NCBI RefSeq assembly: GCF_003122385.1
Contig: NZ_CP029255.1
Location: 5,022,001 to 5,086,000 of the forward strand
Reading direction: 5' to 3'
From: Flavobacterium crocinum
GTDB lineage: Bacteria; Bacteroidota; Bacteroidia; Flavobacteriales; Flavobacteriaceae
DNA: 64,000 nucleotides
A program made the translations under genes and the position numbers. A model generated the notes under the pieces. It saw only the letters and a program-made list of their open reading frames with translations, searched no databases and was not told where the DNA came from. Position 1 is the first letter of the stretch. Every line of letters starts with the position of its first letter. Of this stretch, positions 42,359-55,124 are shown piece by piece.

Positions 42359-43501
42359 CTAAATCTTGAGAAACCATTTCTTTTTATATAAAAAATAGAG
42401 TAACAAAAGCTGCACGACAGTTACAGACAAAGCTGTAAAAAAAGGCTGCCAGACAATTGATGTATATTGTATAAGTCCGCCAAAAACATAATCTGCCGTA
42501 TGTTTAAAATCTACCGAACCTTCGGCTGCGATATAAATCAAAATAGAATTAGAACCAATTAAAACCAATGGGAATGCCCATTTTTGAAACCCTAATAAGT
42601 CAATTATTACATAGAAAAAGACAAAAAATAAAATACTGAATCCACCGACAAAACAAACAAAGGAACTTGTCCATAAATGCTTGTTGATTGGGAAATTAAT
42701 ATCCCAGATTAATCCAGCAATAATCAGAACCACCGCGGTTAAAGTCATTAAAAGCAGTTTTACTTTTATCGAAAAAGGACACTTTGCTTTTAAAAACGTT
42801 CCGATAAAAACACCTAATAAAGCTGTTGAAATTGCCGGAAGCGTAGAAAATATTCCTTCCGGATCATAAACGGTGCTGTGTAATCTTCCCGGTAAAAACA
42901 AACGGTCAATATAACCTTCCAGCGAACCTTCTTTGGTTAAAACCCCTGCTCCAAAATCAGGAACCGGAATCCATTTCATTGCCACATAATAGCCAATCAA
43001 AATTCCGAAGAACCAGATTAATTGTTTCTTGAAATCAAAATTTAAATAGATGATTCCGGCAAAAAACCAAGCCAATCCTATTCGGCCTAAAACACTTGCA
43101 AAACGAGTATGATCAAAACCATCAAAACGAAGCAATCCATTTACTATAAATCCTAAAACCAGTAAAATACAGGTTCTTCTTAACATTGATAAATAGATTT
43201 TACGCTTCTCGCCTGAAGGTAATTCCTGTGGTGTTTTTACTCCTGCCAAACTCATTTTCTTTTCGAAAGAGAAAGGCATCGAAACTCCGGCAACAAATAG
43301 AAAGACAGGAAAAATCATATCGTAAAATGTAATTCCATTCCATTCCGCATGATGCAGCTGTGAAGACATCCAGATAAAAATAGGAATTGGCGCTGCTTTG
43401 GCCAGAGCATGAATAATATGTTCGCCGCTCATAATCCAAAACATAACAAATCCGCGAAGCACATCTAAAGAGATTAGTCTTCCATTTGTAGGGTTACTCA
43501 T
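42359..43501 (-). CDS. DUF5009-type membrane acyltransferase-like protein (HGSNAT/NagX-like)
   Basis: 380 residues, polytopic. It starts NGRLISLDVLRGFVMFWIMSGEHI, the typical opening of the heparan-alpha-glucosaminide acetyltransferase-like and NagX families, with about ten helices and FYDMIFPVFLFVAGVSMPFSF between the first two. Members are thought to acetylate sugars across a membrane; the bacterial versions are often found in polysaccharide loci without proven role. It lies between GH2 and the symporter gene on the same strand. The active His seen in the human enzyme cannot be aligned here by eye. Confidence 0.82.
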   Translation of the reverse strand: MSNPTNGRLISLDVLRGFVMFWIMSGEHIIHALAKAAPIPIFIWMSSQLHHAEWNGITFYDMIFPVFLFVAGVSMPFSFEKKMSLAGVKTPQELPSGEKRKIYLSMLRRTCILLVLGFIVNGLLRFDGFDHTRFASVLGRIGLAWFFAGIIYLNFDFKKQLIWFFGILIGYYVAMKWIPVPDFGAGVLTKEGSLEGYIDRLFLPGRLHSTVYDPEGIFSTLPAISTALLGVFIGTFLKAKCPFSIKVKLLLMTLTAVVLIIAGLIWDINFPINKHLWTSSFVCFVGGFSILFFVFFYVIIDLLGFQKWAFPLVLIGSNSILIYIAAEGSVDFKHTADYVFGGLIQYTSIVWQPFFTALSVTVVQLLLLYFLYKKKWFLKI

Positions 43502-43573
43502 TTTATTTAGTATTCAGTGGTCAATAGTTAGTGGTCAGTGGTCAGGTTTTAAGTGGTCAGTCTTACGGAAGTG

Positions 43574-43662
43574 TTCAGTGGTCAGATTTTTAGTAATCAG
43601 TTTAGTTTGTTTTTATCAACAAACTGTGGCAAAAACTGAACACTAAAAATCTGAATACTGAA
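43574..43662. repeat. Palindrome and short repeats before the DUF5009 gene
   Basis: TTCAGTGGTCAGATTTTTAG (from 43574) pairs imperfectly with CTAAAAATCTGAATACTGAA (to 43662), with inner pairing AGTTTAGTTTGTT against AACAAACT. The adjoining bases 43508-43573 carry several copies of AGTGGTCAGT. The repeats lie in the gap between GH2 and DUF5009. Confidence 0.6.
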
Positions 43663-43667
43663 GACTT

Positions 43668-46838
<3,171 letters not shown>

Positions 46839-46840
46839 TC

Positions 46841-47093
46841 AATACATAGAAACATAGTTTTCCTTCTTAAAGAGGTTAATGAAAGAAACTCGTTTCTAAC
46901 ATATAGCCCAAAGTTTGTCATTCCGAGGAACGAGGAATCTTCGCAAGTAGCTCTACAAAGATTGTGGATTATGATTGAGGAGTTTCTCGCGAAGATTCCT
47001 CGTTCCTCGGAATGACAAGATTGTGTGTAATATCTTTATTCAAACAAATGAAACACCTTTTCTCAATTTGAATAACTATTTTTCTATGTATTT
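46841..47093. repeat. Nested palindrome: 30-base perfect inner arms inside CATAGAAACATAG outer arms
   Basis: Outer arms AATACATAGAAACATAG (46841 onward) and CTATTTTTCTATGTATTT (47076-47093) enclose a perfect 30-base inverted repeat at 46915-46944 and 46989-47018 (begins TTGTCATTCCGAGGAACGAG, loop 44 bases). The inner element recurs at 57970-58073 with paired sequence changes. It fills the 300-base gap between GH2 and inositol oxygenase. Confidence 0.9.
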
Positions 47094-47102
47094 ATATCAC
47101 TT

Positions 47103-47990
47103 TTAAAACTTCAATTTTTCTGGCAAATATTTAGCAACTAATTCTTTATAATATGGAAGCAATGCTTTTACATCTGGTTTAACTGGAGCTTTAGTGTACA
47201 AATCATACGGATTGAACTTTCTAACCCAATCAAACATTTCGATATCTTTTTCATTCATTAAATGTGCATAAGCATTTTCTTTATGCTGCGAATAAAAAGA
47301 GTGGTAACGAATCATATACAAAGCTGGATCTGGCAGATAATCTTTCATAATCTGATACAGATATTCGTCATGCCCCCAGCTCATTTTTACATTATCCAGT
47401 CCGCAGTTTTGGGTGTAGATTCCTAATTTGGTATTGAATCTTTCGTCTGTATAATCCGGATTTTCTTTAAAGAATTCTGAATACACAATTTTATCTGAGT
47501 AAGCACAGCCTACCGGAAATGTATCTCCAACCACAGCCCATTGCGGTTCTCCAAACAAACATAAAACTTTACCCAAATCGTGAATAAAACCTGTCAGTAC
47601 AAACCAATCCGGATGACCATCGGCACGAATGGCCTCTGAAGTCTGTAAAAGGTGTTGTGTCTGATCTAAGTCAATATCTGGGTCGCTGTCGTCTACAAGT
47701 GTGTTCAAAAACTCAACAGCTTCCCAGATTGACATTTCTTTTCTATTAAATTGCAGAAATTCCTGTTCTTTACTGCATACAAAGTCATAAGTTTGATAGG
47801 TATGGTTAATTCTGTAAAACTCCTTAACCGTTTCTACTCTTTCTGAATCGACATAATTCCTGAATTCTTCTTTCTGCTTTTCTTTTACCTCTTCATTTTC
47901 TTCAGAAGGATCAGGATATCGCATTAACAAATCATCTTCCCACTCATCTAAATTTTTCAACGGATTGTCTGTGTCTATATGCTTTTTCAT
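47103..47990 (-). CDS. myo-Inositol oxygenase (MIOX)
   Basis: 295 residues, close to the 285 of animal MIOX, with no signal peptide, so cytoplasmic. It converts myo-inositol and O2 to D-glucuronate using a di-iron HD-fold site. Iron-ligand motifs are present: [47 protein letters not shown] and RYHSFYSQH. The family is best known from eukaryotes and scattered bacteria. Its location among pectin-type hydrolases and a sodium symporter suggests it processes inositol released from, or imported with, the target glycan. A TATTTTTG at 48018-48025 (minus) is a weak -7 candidate. Confidence 0.92.
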   Translation of the reverse strand: MKKHIDTDNPLKNLDEWEDDLLMRYPDPSEENEEVKEKQKEEFRNYVDSERVETVKEFYRINHTYQTYDFVCSKEQEFLQFNRKEMSIWEAVEFLNTLVDDSDPDIDLDQTQHLLQTSEAIRADGHPDWFVLTGFIHDLGKVLCLFGEPQWAVVGDTFPVGCAYSDKIVYSEFFKENPDYTDERFNTKLGIYTQNCGLDNVKMSWGHDEYLYQIMKDYLPDPALYMIRYHSFYSQHKENAYAHLMNEKDIEMFDWVRKFNPYDLYTKAPVKPDVKALLPYYKELVAKYLPEKLKF

Positions 47991-48151
47991 AATGGTTAAT
48001 AGTTAAAAGTTACAAGACAAAAATAGAATTACATATTCCTTTCAAAATGGATTAATACATCAAAAACATGGATAAATTTGATTATTGTAGGATTTTTGTA
48101 TTAAAAAACAAAAGAACTAGCTAAAAATTAAATTGGACTGAAAGTCCAACA

Positions 48152-48417
48152 GCACCAAAGTAGTGCAACTCACTACGCATTAGAATGAGAATGAATAACA
48201 CCCTGAAAGGGTGAAAGCAGCAAAGTAGTGCAACGCACTGCGAATTATGATGATGATGAATAGCACCCTGAAAGGGTAAAAGCACAACTGTGCGTATATA
48301 ACAACTCAATACCTAGAATATGCTTTCGCCCTTTCAGGGCTGAATTCCATGTCGTGTATTCCATTCTTCCGTAGTGCGATGCACTACTTTGATGCTTTTG
48401 GCTCTTTCAGAGCTGGA
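48152..48417. repeat. 65-base tandem repeat followed by an inverted copy
   Basis: Two head-to-tail units of about 65 bases (period fixed by CAAAGTAGTG at 48156 and 48221) each carry CACCCTGAAAGGGT. At 48320-48417 the same motifs return in inverted order (GCCCTTTCAGGGC, GTAGTGCGATGCACTAC, GGCTCTTTCAGAGC). There is no coding capacity beyond chance. This is the left half of the roughly 990-base gap 47991-48983. Confidence 0.75.
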
Positions 48418-48456
48418 TTGTAAAAATTTGTGAATTGCTGTGTCTGACCATGATAG

Positions 48457-48897
48457 ATATAGCCCGTGTTTTCAACCACAGGGATATCACGGAACATCAT
48501 GAGAAAAATTAGATTATGGAATAGACATTGTCGATATACGTTACGTTCCCGTGGTTTAAACCAAGGGCTATATTATAATGTTGACTGCAGAAACGATAAG
48601 ATTATAAATTTGTCTTTCAAATATAGCCTGTGGTTTCAACCACAGGGACATCGCGGAGCATCATGAGAAAAATTAGATTATGGATATGCATTGTCGATAT
48701 ACGTTACGTTCCCGTGGTTGAAACCACGGGCTATATTATAATGTTGACTGCAGAAATGATAAGATTATAAATTTGTATTTCAAATATAGCCTGTGGTTTC
48801 AACCACAGGGACATCGCGGAGCATCATGAGAAAAATCAGATTATGGATATGCATTGTCGATATACCTTACGTTCCCGTGGTTGAAACCACGGGCTAT
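48457..48897. repeat. Three tandem copies of a 117-base palindromic element
   Basis: Copies start at 48457, 48621 and 48784 (spacing 164 and 163). Each begins ATATAGCC[T/C]GTGG-TTTCAACCACAGGG and ends GTTCCCGTGG-TTGAAACCACGGGCTAT, so its ends are inverted repeats. A linker of about 46 bases containing GTTGACTGCAGAAA separates the copies. Copies 2 and 3 are nearly identical; copy 1 has more changes. Together with the 65-base repeats it occupies nearly all of the gap between inositol oxygenase and the HTCS gene. Confidence 0.85.
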
Positions 48898-48983
48898 GTT
48901 TATCAAAATAATTCGTAAAAATTGGTGTAATTAGTGGCGAAAAAAAATCTTTTTTAATCTCCTTAATCTGTGGCGAAAAAAAA

Positions 48984-51900
48984 CTAATTAATAATCTTAC
49001 TAGGAGGAAAACCAAACTGCTTCTTAAAACATCTACTAAAATAAAGCGGGTCATTAAACCCAACTAAATTCGTCACTTCCGAAACATTGTATTTCTTGGT
49101 TTTAAGCAGTTCTGCTGATTTTTTCAATCGAATCGTTCTGATAAATTCATTTGGTGCCAAATCCGTTAATTCTTTAATTTTTCTATACAATTTCGAAGAA
49201 CTTACGCCCAGTTTATCACAAAGAAAATCAGTTGAAAGATCGACTTCACTTAGATTATCGTTGATTAGATTCGTCACTTTTTCCATAAATTCTTCATCGA
49301 TTGGAGAATGTGTCAGCATACTGACTTTGCTTTCCACTTCGCCAGAGAATTTCTGTTTCAGTTCTAATCTCGATTTAATCATGTTTTCAATAACCGTTTT
49401 CAGCAATAAAGGCTCAAAAGGTTTTACCAAATAACCGTCAGCTCCTGTGTCATAGCCTTTTACTTTATCCATATTTTCAGAAAGAGCCGTTAGCATCACG
49501 ACTGGAATATGACTGATAAATTCATCATTTTTGAGTTCACGGCAAAATTCCAATCCGTCCATGACTGGCATCATGACATCGGTAACGCATAAGATTGGTT
49601 TAATTTGTCGGCAGATTTTTAAACCTTCCATTCCATTTTCGGCCTCATAAACTTTGTAGTAATCAGACAAATAATCCACCAGATATTTTCTAAGTTCGTT
49701 ATTGTCTTCGATTACTAGTATTTTTTCTTTTAAATCGGTGTTCTGAATAATTTTCTTCGCCTGTTTTTCAGGAATCAGCATACTTAAATTGTCGTTTTTA
49801 AGCGCATATTCAAATACTTCTTTATGTTCGTAAGATTCACGACCAATTGGAATTTCAACTCTAAAAGTACTTCCTTTTCCTGGGGTACTTTCGACAGAAA
49901 TCGTTCCTTTATGAATGGCAACTAAAGATTTTACCAAAGACAAACCAATCCCAGATCCAGTATTATTGGCTTTACTGTTGGTCGCCTGATAAAATCGTTT
50001 AAAAATTTTCTCCTGACTTTTTACGGGAATTCCAATTCCGTCATCCGTTACCTCAATCACTAAAATATCCTCAACCGTGTCTTTCAATCTTACATCCAAA
50101 TCTACGTTTCCGTTTTTGTTGGTAAATTTTAAAGCATTCGATAAAAGGTTGTACAGAATCTTATCGTATTTATCATTGTCCAGCCAGCCGTTTATTTCAT
50201 CATCTTCTGTAATAAAATTGAGCTTAATCTTTTTATTATAAGCCATTTCTTTGAAAGAATCGAAGATGTTTTTTGAGTACGCTAAAATATCCGTTTTAGT
50301 CACTTTCAGTTTCAATTCCCCTGATTGTGCTTTTCTAAAATCCAAAACCTGATTTACCAGATTCAATAATCTGCTGGCATTTTGATAAATTAAATTGTAT
50401 CTGCTTTTTTCATAATCCGTTGCATTACTGCTTTCATCTAAAAGCTGTTTAGCAGGACCTAAAATCAATGTTAACGGCGTTCTTAATTCATGCGAAATAT
50501 TCGTAAAAAAACGGAGTTTTTCGTTATTCAGCTTGATGTCGTGTTCTCTGTTTACTTTCTCCGTAAGCAGTTCTTGTTTTAAACGAATTCGGTTTTTGAT
50601 TTCTTTTCTGATGAAATAGAAAATCCCAAACAAAATCGCAAAAAACATCAAAAACGATGTTGGTGTCAACCAGAACGGAGGCAGAATTTTTATTTTATAC
50701 GAAACCGTTTTACTCCAATATCCATCGCTGTTGCTCGATCTGATTTTAAAAGTATAATTTCCCGGATAAAGGTTGGTATATTGAACAATTCTCGAAGTAC
50801 TGTTTGCCGTAATCCAATGTTTATCAAAACCTTCCAGCATGTATTGAAACTTATTTAGTTTTTCATTTGCAAAAGACGGAGCCGAAAACTGAAGAGAAAA
50901 ATTTCGGTTTTTATGGCTTAATTCTATTTCTTTTCCATAATTCAGATCTTTTGAAAGCGGAATTTCTCCATTGATTTCCATTTCAGGAAAGACCTCTTCA
51001 TTCTGAATTTTAAACTCAGAAATCACAGGCAATGGCGACCAATTATTTCTTTTCATTGCCGGTGGCGAAAAAGAAATAATTCCGTTTTTACCTCCCAGAA
51101 AAATATTAGAATTATTAAAATAGAAGAAACCACTTGAACTAAAAACATCTAGTCTGTTACCGCTGTTTACATGATAAATGCTGATATCTTTTAAATTTGA
51201 TTTTACAAAAGCAATATTATTATTGTTGATGTTCAGCCAAAGATTTCCATTGGCATCAGATAAAATATCGGTGATCCATTTTCCTGAAAGTTCTTTTAGA
51301 TTTTTTACAGGCTCAAATTCATTCTTTTTCGGATTAAACAGACACAATCCGAAACGCGTTGAAGCCCAGATTTTTCCTTTTACATCTACTAAAACATCAC
51401 TAACATTTTCATCATGAGGCACTCCTTTTTCTTTGACAAAAAGTGATGAATACGTTTCTATTTTTCCTGAAATAATATTGTACTTTACAACTCCGGTTTC
51501 AGTCGCAAACCATACATTGTTTTTAGCATCTCTCTCGATAGCATTAATCTGAAAATCAGGTAAAAGTTTACTGGAAGTTTCTACTTGGAGTGTTTTAGTA
51601 TTTAAAATTACAGCTCCTTCTCCAAAAGACCCCACAATTATTTTATCCTCTGCAATTTTTCGAAAAGCAAAAACAGGCGATTTTTCAAATCCTGCCTTTA
51701 TTTCCCTCGAAGAATTATTCATGTAATTGTACACCAGAATGTTTCCGTCCCACAGTCCGCAATAAAAAATTCTTCCATCATCAGAATAAATACTGGCGAT
51801 ATCTTTTCCGGTATTGTGTAAGGGAGTTGAGCCTTTAATATTCGAAATATAAAGGCCGTTATGATAGGTCGCCACAATTACTTTTTCATCGTAAGTCTTA

Positions 51901-53018
51901 GCAAAACCACGAATTCTGGGTGCCTGATTGCCAATAGAACGTGAAATATCTTTGTTTAAAGTAAACTGATTTTCATACGGATCGTATTTGTCCAAACCAT
52001 CTTCAGTTCCAATCCATAAGACTCCGGATTTATCAAAATAAAGGGATGCAATTAAATTATCGACAAGCGAAGTATCATCAGACAAAATTGAATAATACCA
52101 TTTGTAATTGCCACTTTGAATGTCTTCCAGCTGATCGCAGACCAATAATCCGCCCAAAGTTCCAACCCAGTATTTTCCATCAGGAGCTTGTGCAACGGAT
52201 AGAAAATAAGGGCCTAAAGCTCCTCTAACCTGCTTGTTATCAATATATAAATTAACAAATTGGTTTCTGGATTTATCTAGTTTATACAATCCTTCGCGAG
52301 TACCAATAAAAATATCCGACTTGGCATCTTCGTAAATAAAGTTGATGTATGGATTTTTGATGCTCGAATTTGGAACAGAAAGTGTATAGGTGTTAATCCG
52401 TACAATCGCGCCTTTTGTGTCCATTGTAATTTTGGCCAAACCCGACTTTTCGTAGCTTCCCACCCAGACATTGCCTTTTTTATCTTCGAAAATTTCTTTA
52501 ACGTAATCAAAACCTTTAAGCTTAATTTTATCAAATCGGTTTTCTTTCAGAGAAAATAAATAGGCTCCTTTAGTCTTAGTACCTACCCAAACTCTGTTGA
52601 ATTTATCTACATGAACTGATCTCACTTCATCATCGGGAAGGCTGTTTGGATCGCCTTTTTTATGAAAAAAAGTAGTAAAAACATGGGTATCCATCTGAAA
52701 AAGCGTCAATCCTTTTCGGGTTCCAATCCATAACTGATTGGCTTTTTCGTCCAGTTCTAAAGCTGTGATATCGTCATTGTATAATTTATTTTTTCCAGGT
52801 GTAGAACTCATGTAGTTTTTGAACTGATAACCGTCAAAACGATTTAATCCAGAGAACGTTCCAAACCACATGAAACCTTTTTTGTCCTGTACAATATGAC
52901 GTACCGAATTATGAGACAACCCATTATTATCATTATAATGCGTAAATTTTATATTCTGTGAATAAGAATTATAAAAAAAGGCAATAAATAAAAATAATAT
53001 AGGGTATTTTGGTTTCAT
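48984..53018 (-). CDS. Hybrid two-component system regulator (HTCS)
   Basis: 1344 residues, the usual HTCS size. Order: signal peptide, about 14 beta-propeller repeats forming the periplasmic sensor (GLSHNSVRHIVQDKKGFMWFGT, NRVWVGT, GNVWVGS, GKYWVGT), Y_Y_Y domain near 720-790, one membrane helix (FLMFFAILFGIFYFI), HisKA with FFTNISHELRTPL, ATPase with DDGIGIP and GSGIGLSLVKSL, receiver with VTDVMMPVMDG, and AraC-type HTH at the end (LYFSRCFKKQFGFPPSKI). Such proteins bind oligosaccharides in the periplasm and activate the surrounding genes. It is the only regulator in the polysaccharide region and lies centrally, so it probably controls both halves. Confidence 0.95.
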   Translation of the reverse strand: MKPKYPILFLFIAFFYNSYSQNIKFTHYNDNNGLSHNSVRHIVQDKKGFMWFGTFSGLNRFDGYQFKNYMSSTPGKNKLYNDDITALELDEKANQLWIGTRKGLTLFQMDTHVFTTFFHKKGDPNSLPDDEVRSVHVDKFNRVWVGTKTKGAYLFSLKENRFDKIKLKGFDYVKEIFEDKKGNVWVGSYEKSGLAKITMDTKGAIVRINTYTLSVPNSSIKNPYINFIYEDAKSDIFIGTREGLYKLDKSRNQFVNLYIDNKQVRGALGPYFLSVAQAPDGKYWVGTLGGLLVCDQLEDIQSGNYKWYYSILSDDTSLVDNLIASLYFDKSGVLWIGTEDGLDKYDPYENQFTLNKDISRSIGNQAPRIRGFAKTYDEKVIVATYHNGLYISNIKGSTPLHNTGKDIASIYSDDGRIFYCGLWDGNILVYNYMNNSSREIKAGFEKSPVFAFRKIAEDKIIVGSFGEGAVILNTKTLQVETSSKLLPDFQINAIERDAKNNVWFATETGVVKYNIISGKIETYSSLFVKEKGVPHDENVSDVLVDVKGKIWASTRFGLCLFNPKKNEFEPVKNLKELSGKWITDILSDANGNLWLNINNNNIAFVKSNLKDISIYHVNSGNRLDVFSSSGFFYFNNSNIFLGGKNGIISFSPPAMKRNNWSPLPVISEFKIQNEEVFPEMEINGEIPLSKDLNYGKEIELSHKNRNFSLQFSAPSFANEKLNKFQYMLEGFDKHWITANSTSRIVQYTNLYPGNYTFKIRSSNSDGYWSKTVSYKIKILPPFWLTPTSFLMFFAILFGIFYFIRKEIKNRIRLKQELLTEKVNREHDIKLNNEKLRFFTNISHELRTPLTLILGPAKQLLDESSNATDYEKSRYNLIYQNASRLLNLVNQVLDFRKAQSGELKLKVTKTDILAYSKNIFDSFKEMAYNKKIKLNFITEDDEINGWLDNDKYDKILYNLLSNALKFTNKNGNVDLDVRLKDTVEDILVIEVTDDGIGIPVKSQEKIFKRFYQATNSKANNTGSGIGLSLVKSLVAIHKGTISVESTPGKGSTFRVEIPIGRESYEHKEVFEYALKNDNLSMLIPEKQAKKIIQNTDLKEKILVIEDNNELRKYLVDYLSDYYKVYEAENGMEGLKICRQIKPILCVTDVMMPVMDGLEFCRELKNDEFISHIPVVMLTALSENMDKVKGYDTGADGYLVKPFEPLLLKTVIENMIKSRLELKQKFSGEVESKVSMLTHSPIDEEFMEKVTNLINDNLSEVDLSTDFLCDKLGVSSSKLYRKIKELTDLAPNEFIRTIRLKKSAELLKTKKYNVSEVTNLVGFNDPLYFSRCFKKQFGFPPSKIIN

Positions 53019-53070
53019 GAAAATAAATTATAAATGCAATTTAATCTTTTTGATTTAATAAATATCAAAA

Positions 53071-54900
53071 TTATTTAACAGATAAATTATCAATTTTGTT
53101 ATTTTTCAAATCAATTTTAAAATGGTCTGAAGGCTCGCCATTCATGGTTTTGTAGAATATTTCTGCCCATAAAACCAGTTTTGGATCATCTGATTTTTTT
53201 AACTGCCTGCAGATCAATTCATATTCTTTTAATCTTTTCTTTCCAATTTTTGAAAAAGCCAGTTCATCGGCACTTTTTAGGCGGTAAAAATCAAAAATCA
53301 TATCAAAACCATTCCATGATTCAAAATCAGAAATAGTGAAAGAATTGGATTTCAAAACGGAATCAATATCTGCAGCATTAGAATTCATCAGCAATAAATC
53401 TTTTCCTGAAAGATTCACAATCGATTTTAAAAAATCGGCTGGAAAATCTTCAGGCAGGAATCGTAAACGCACCAATTCTTTTAAATGCCAATTGGTAAAT
53501 TCTTCATAATCTTTGGCATTCAGAATTTCTTTCTGCCAAATATCTTTGCTTTTAATTTCTTTTAAATGAGCATATTCTTCTTCATAAAAAGGAAACAAAC
53601 TGTTGAATTTATTGACTTTGCTAATTACAATAGTTTCGACTTCAAGTTCAGAATTAGAATGAATAGTCAATATTTTATAAGCTGGCATGTAAGCGGCAAG
53701 CGATGGCGTCTGAATATTAAACAACGTATTTCCTTTTGCAGATGTTCTTACGCCTGTGTCGTTAATGTGCATGTGACCTCCAAAATGAACCTGAATTCCG
53801 GCATCTGCAAATTGTTGTGCGACTTCTTCATCGGGCACTCTTTGCAATTGCATTTTATTGGCGCCAAAAAGCTGTTTTAATTCTGGCGAAGCATCGTCAT
53901 TGAAATCAATCATTGGATAATGACTAAAAGCAATTAGTGTTTTTCCTTTTTGTTTCGCTTCCGTAGCAACTTTTTTTACCCATTTTAAAAGATGGTTTTT
54001 ATAAATCAGAACGTTATTGTAACCCGTGTTCGCTCCCGAAAAATCATGCGGATCATTTGGTTTTCCTGATAATTTCTCATTCGGAACATACGCATTTGCA
54101 TCTATTGCCAAAAGCCAAATTCCTTTAATAGGTTCTACCAAATAACTGGCATCGGGCAGATACAAATTAGTATTTTTTATTAGATACGTTCTTTTTTCTA
54201 AATCGGATTCTTTTTGAGCTTCTTCAAAATTGTAATTTTCATAGCTGTAGTTAGAAAATGGAGTTTCCCAATATAAATCGGTTTTCTTTGGAAAGAAACC
54301 AAAATCACGCATTTCGTTTATAGTTTCTTTGTAACCCCAGTTTTTTATATCAGCAGTAATTATCGGTTCTAGTTCGCTTTTATTTTTGTTGAAGCTGTTT
54401 GCAGAACTGCTGATAATCTGTTCTTTTCCGTTTTTTCCTAAAAAATCAGTTTTAACAGCATCTTGAGAAAATGGTCTTACAACATCATGATTTCCTGTAG
54501 TCACATAAAAAGAAAGTCCGTGTTTTTGGGAATATTCATTGAGAATTTTTCGCAATCCGCGAACGTGAACAGGTTGTCCGTCATCGCTAAAATCGCCTGG
54601 AAGAACGACTTGTTTGATACCTTTTTTAACAATATCATTCAAAGCTTCTAAATAAGCGAAATAATTTTCATTGAAAATTCTCGTAGAATGCAACTGTGAA
54701 TTCATGGTTCGGATATTGGCATATTCGCCCGTTACCGGATTTGGAATTCCACGATAATTGCTGTCTTCAAATTGGGCAAAAATATCCTGTAAATGAGCAT
54801 CGGCTATAAAAGCAATCTGAACTTCTTTTTTCGTAGTCTGCTGTGATTTGCAGGAAAATAAAGAAAGTAGTAGTACTAATATAGCCGATATTTTAAACAT
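53071..54900 (-). CDS. Secreted calcineurin-like metallophosphoesterase (lipoprotein)
   Basis: 609 residues with lipoprotein signal MFKISAILVLLLSLFSCKS. Metal-binding motifs are in order: IADAHLQD (Asp, His), LPGDFSDDG (GD), TTGNHDV (GNHD), FSHYPMID and HFGGHMHIND (GHxH). The domain spans about 25-430; the C-terminal 180 residues are helical and unassigned. Substrate could be a phosphomonoester or diester, for example on a glycan or inositol phosphate, but the family is broad. It is co-directional with and 52 bases upstream of HTCS. Confidence 0.88.
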   Translation of the reverse strand: MFKISAILVLLLSLFSCKSQQTTKKEVQIAFIADAHLQDIFAQFEDSNYRGIPNPVTGEYANIRTMNSQLHSTRIFNENYFAYLEALNDIVKKGIKQVVLPGDFSDDGQPVHVRGLRKILNEYSQKHGLSFYVTTGNHDVVRPFSQDAVKTDFLGKNGKEQIISSSANSFNKNKSELEPIITADIKNWGYKETINEMRDFGFFPKKTDLYWETPFSNYSYENYNFEEAQKESDLEKRTYLIKNTNLYLPDASYLVEPIKGIWLLAIDANAYVPNEKLSGKPNDPHDFSGANTGYNNVLIYKNHLLKWVKKVATEAKQKGKTLIAFSHYPMIDFNDDASPELKQLFGANKMQLQRVPDEEVAQQFADAGIQVHFGGHMHINDTGVRTSAKGNTLFNIQTPSLAAYMPAYKILTIHSNSELEVETIVISKVNKFNSLFPFYEEEYAHLKEIKSKDIWQKEILNAKDYEEFTNWHLKELVRLRFLPEDFPADFLKSIVNLSGKDLLLMNSNAADIDSVLKSNSFTISDFESWNGFDMIFDFYRLKSADELAFSKIGKKRLKEYELICRQLKKSDDPKLVLWAEIFYKTMNGEPSDHFKIDLKNNKIDNLSVK

Positions 54901-54971
54901 GTATTTTGTTTTTAATTTTATGATTACCCGTTATTTGTCCTATTTTTAAAAATAGAAAACCTGTAAAATCA

Positions 54972-55103
54972 GACGCGGATTAAACAGATTCGCTAACGCG
55001 AAAACGCGGATAAAAACGGATTTTTATTAATCTTTTAAAAAATATAAATAGATTATCCGTTTTTATCCACGCCTTTACGAAGTAAATCCGTTTAATCCGC
55101 GTC
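54972..55103. repeat. Long imperfect palindrome, about 50-base arms
   Basis: The left arm (54972-55021, starts GACGCGGATTAAACAGATTC) pairs with 55055-55103 (ends CCGTTTAATCCGCGTC) over most positions. A 33-base AT-rich loop separates them. It occupies most of the 224-base gap between the DUF4861 and phosphoesterase genes. Confidence 0.75.
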
Positions 55104-55124
55104 CTTGCTTAAAGGATAATTCAA

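Noticed and set aside
48121..48309. Open frames in the 48.1-48.9 kb repeat region
   Set aside because: They follow the repeat units, differ between copies, and have no start context or conserved domain; they are by-products of the palindromes.
48457..48897. Possible CRISPR array
   Set aside because: Only three units with a 163-164 base period. The intervals are themselves near-identical, whereas CRISPR spacers differ, and no cas gene is in the window.
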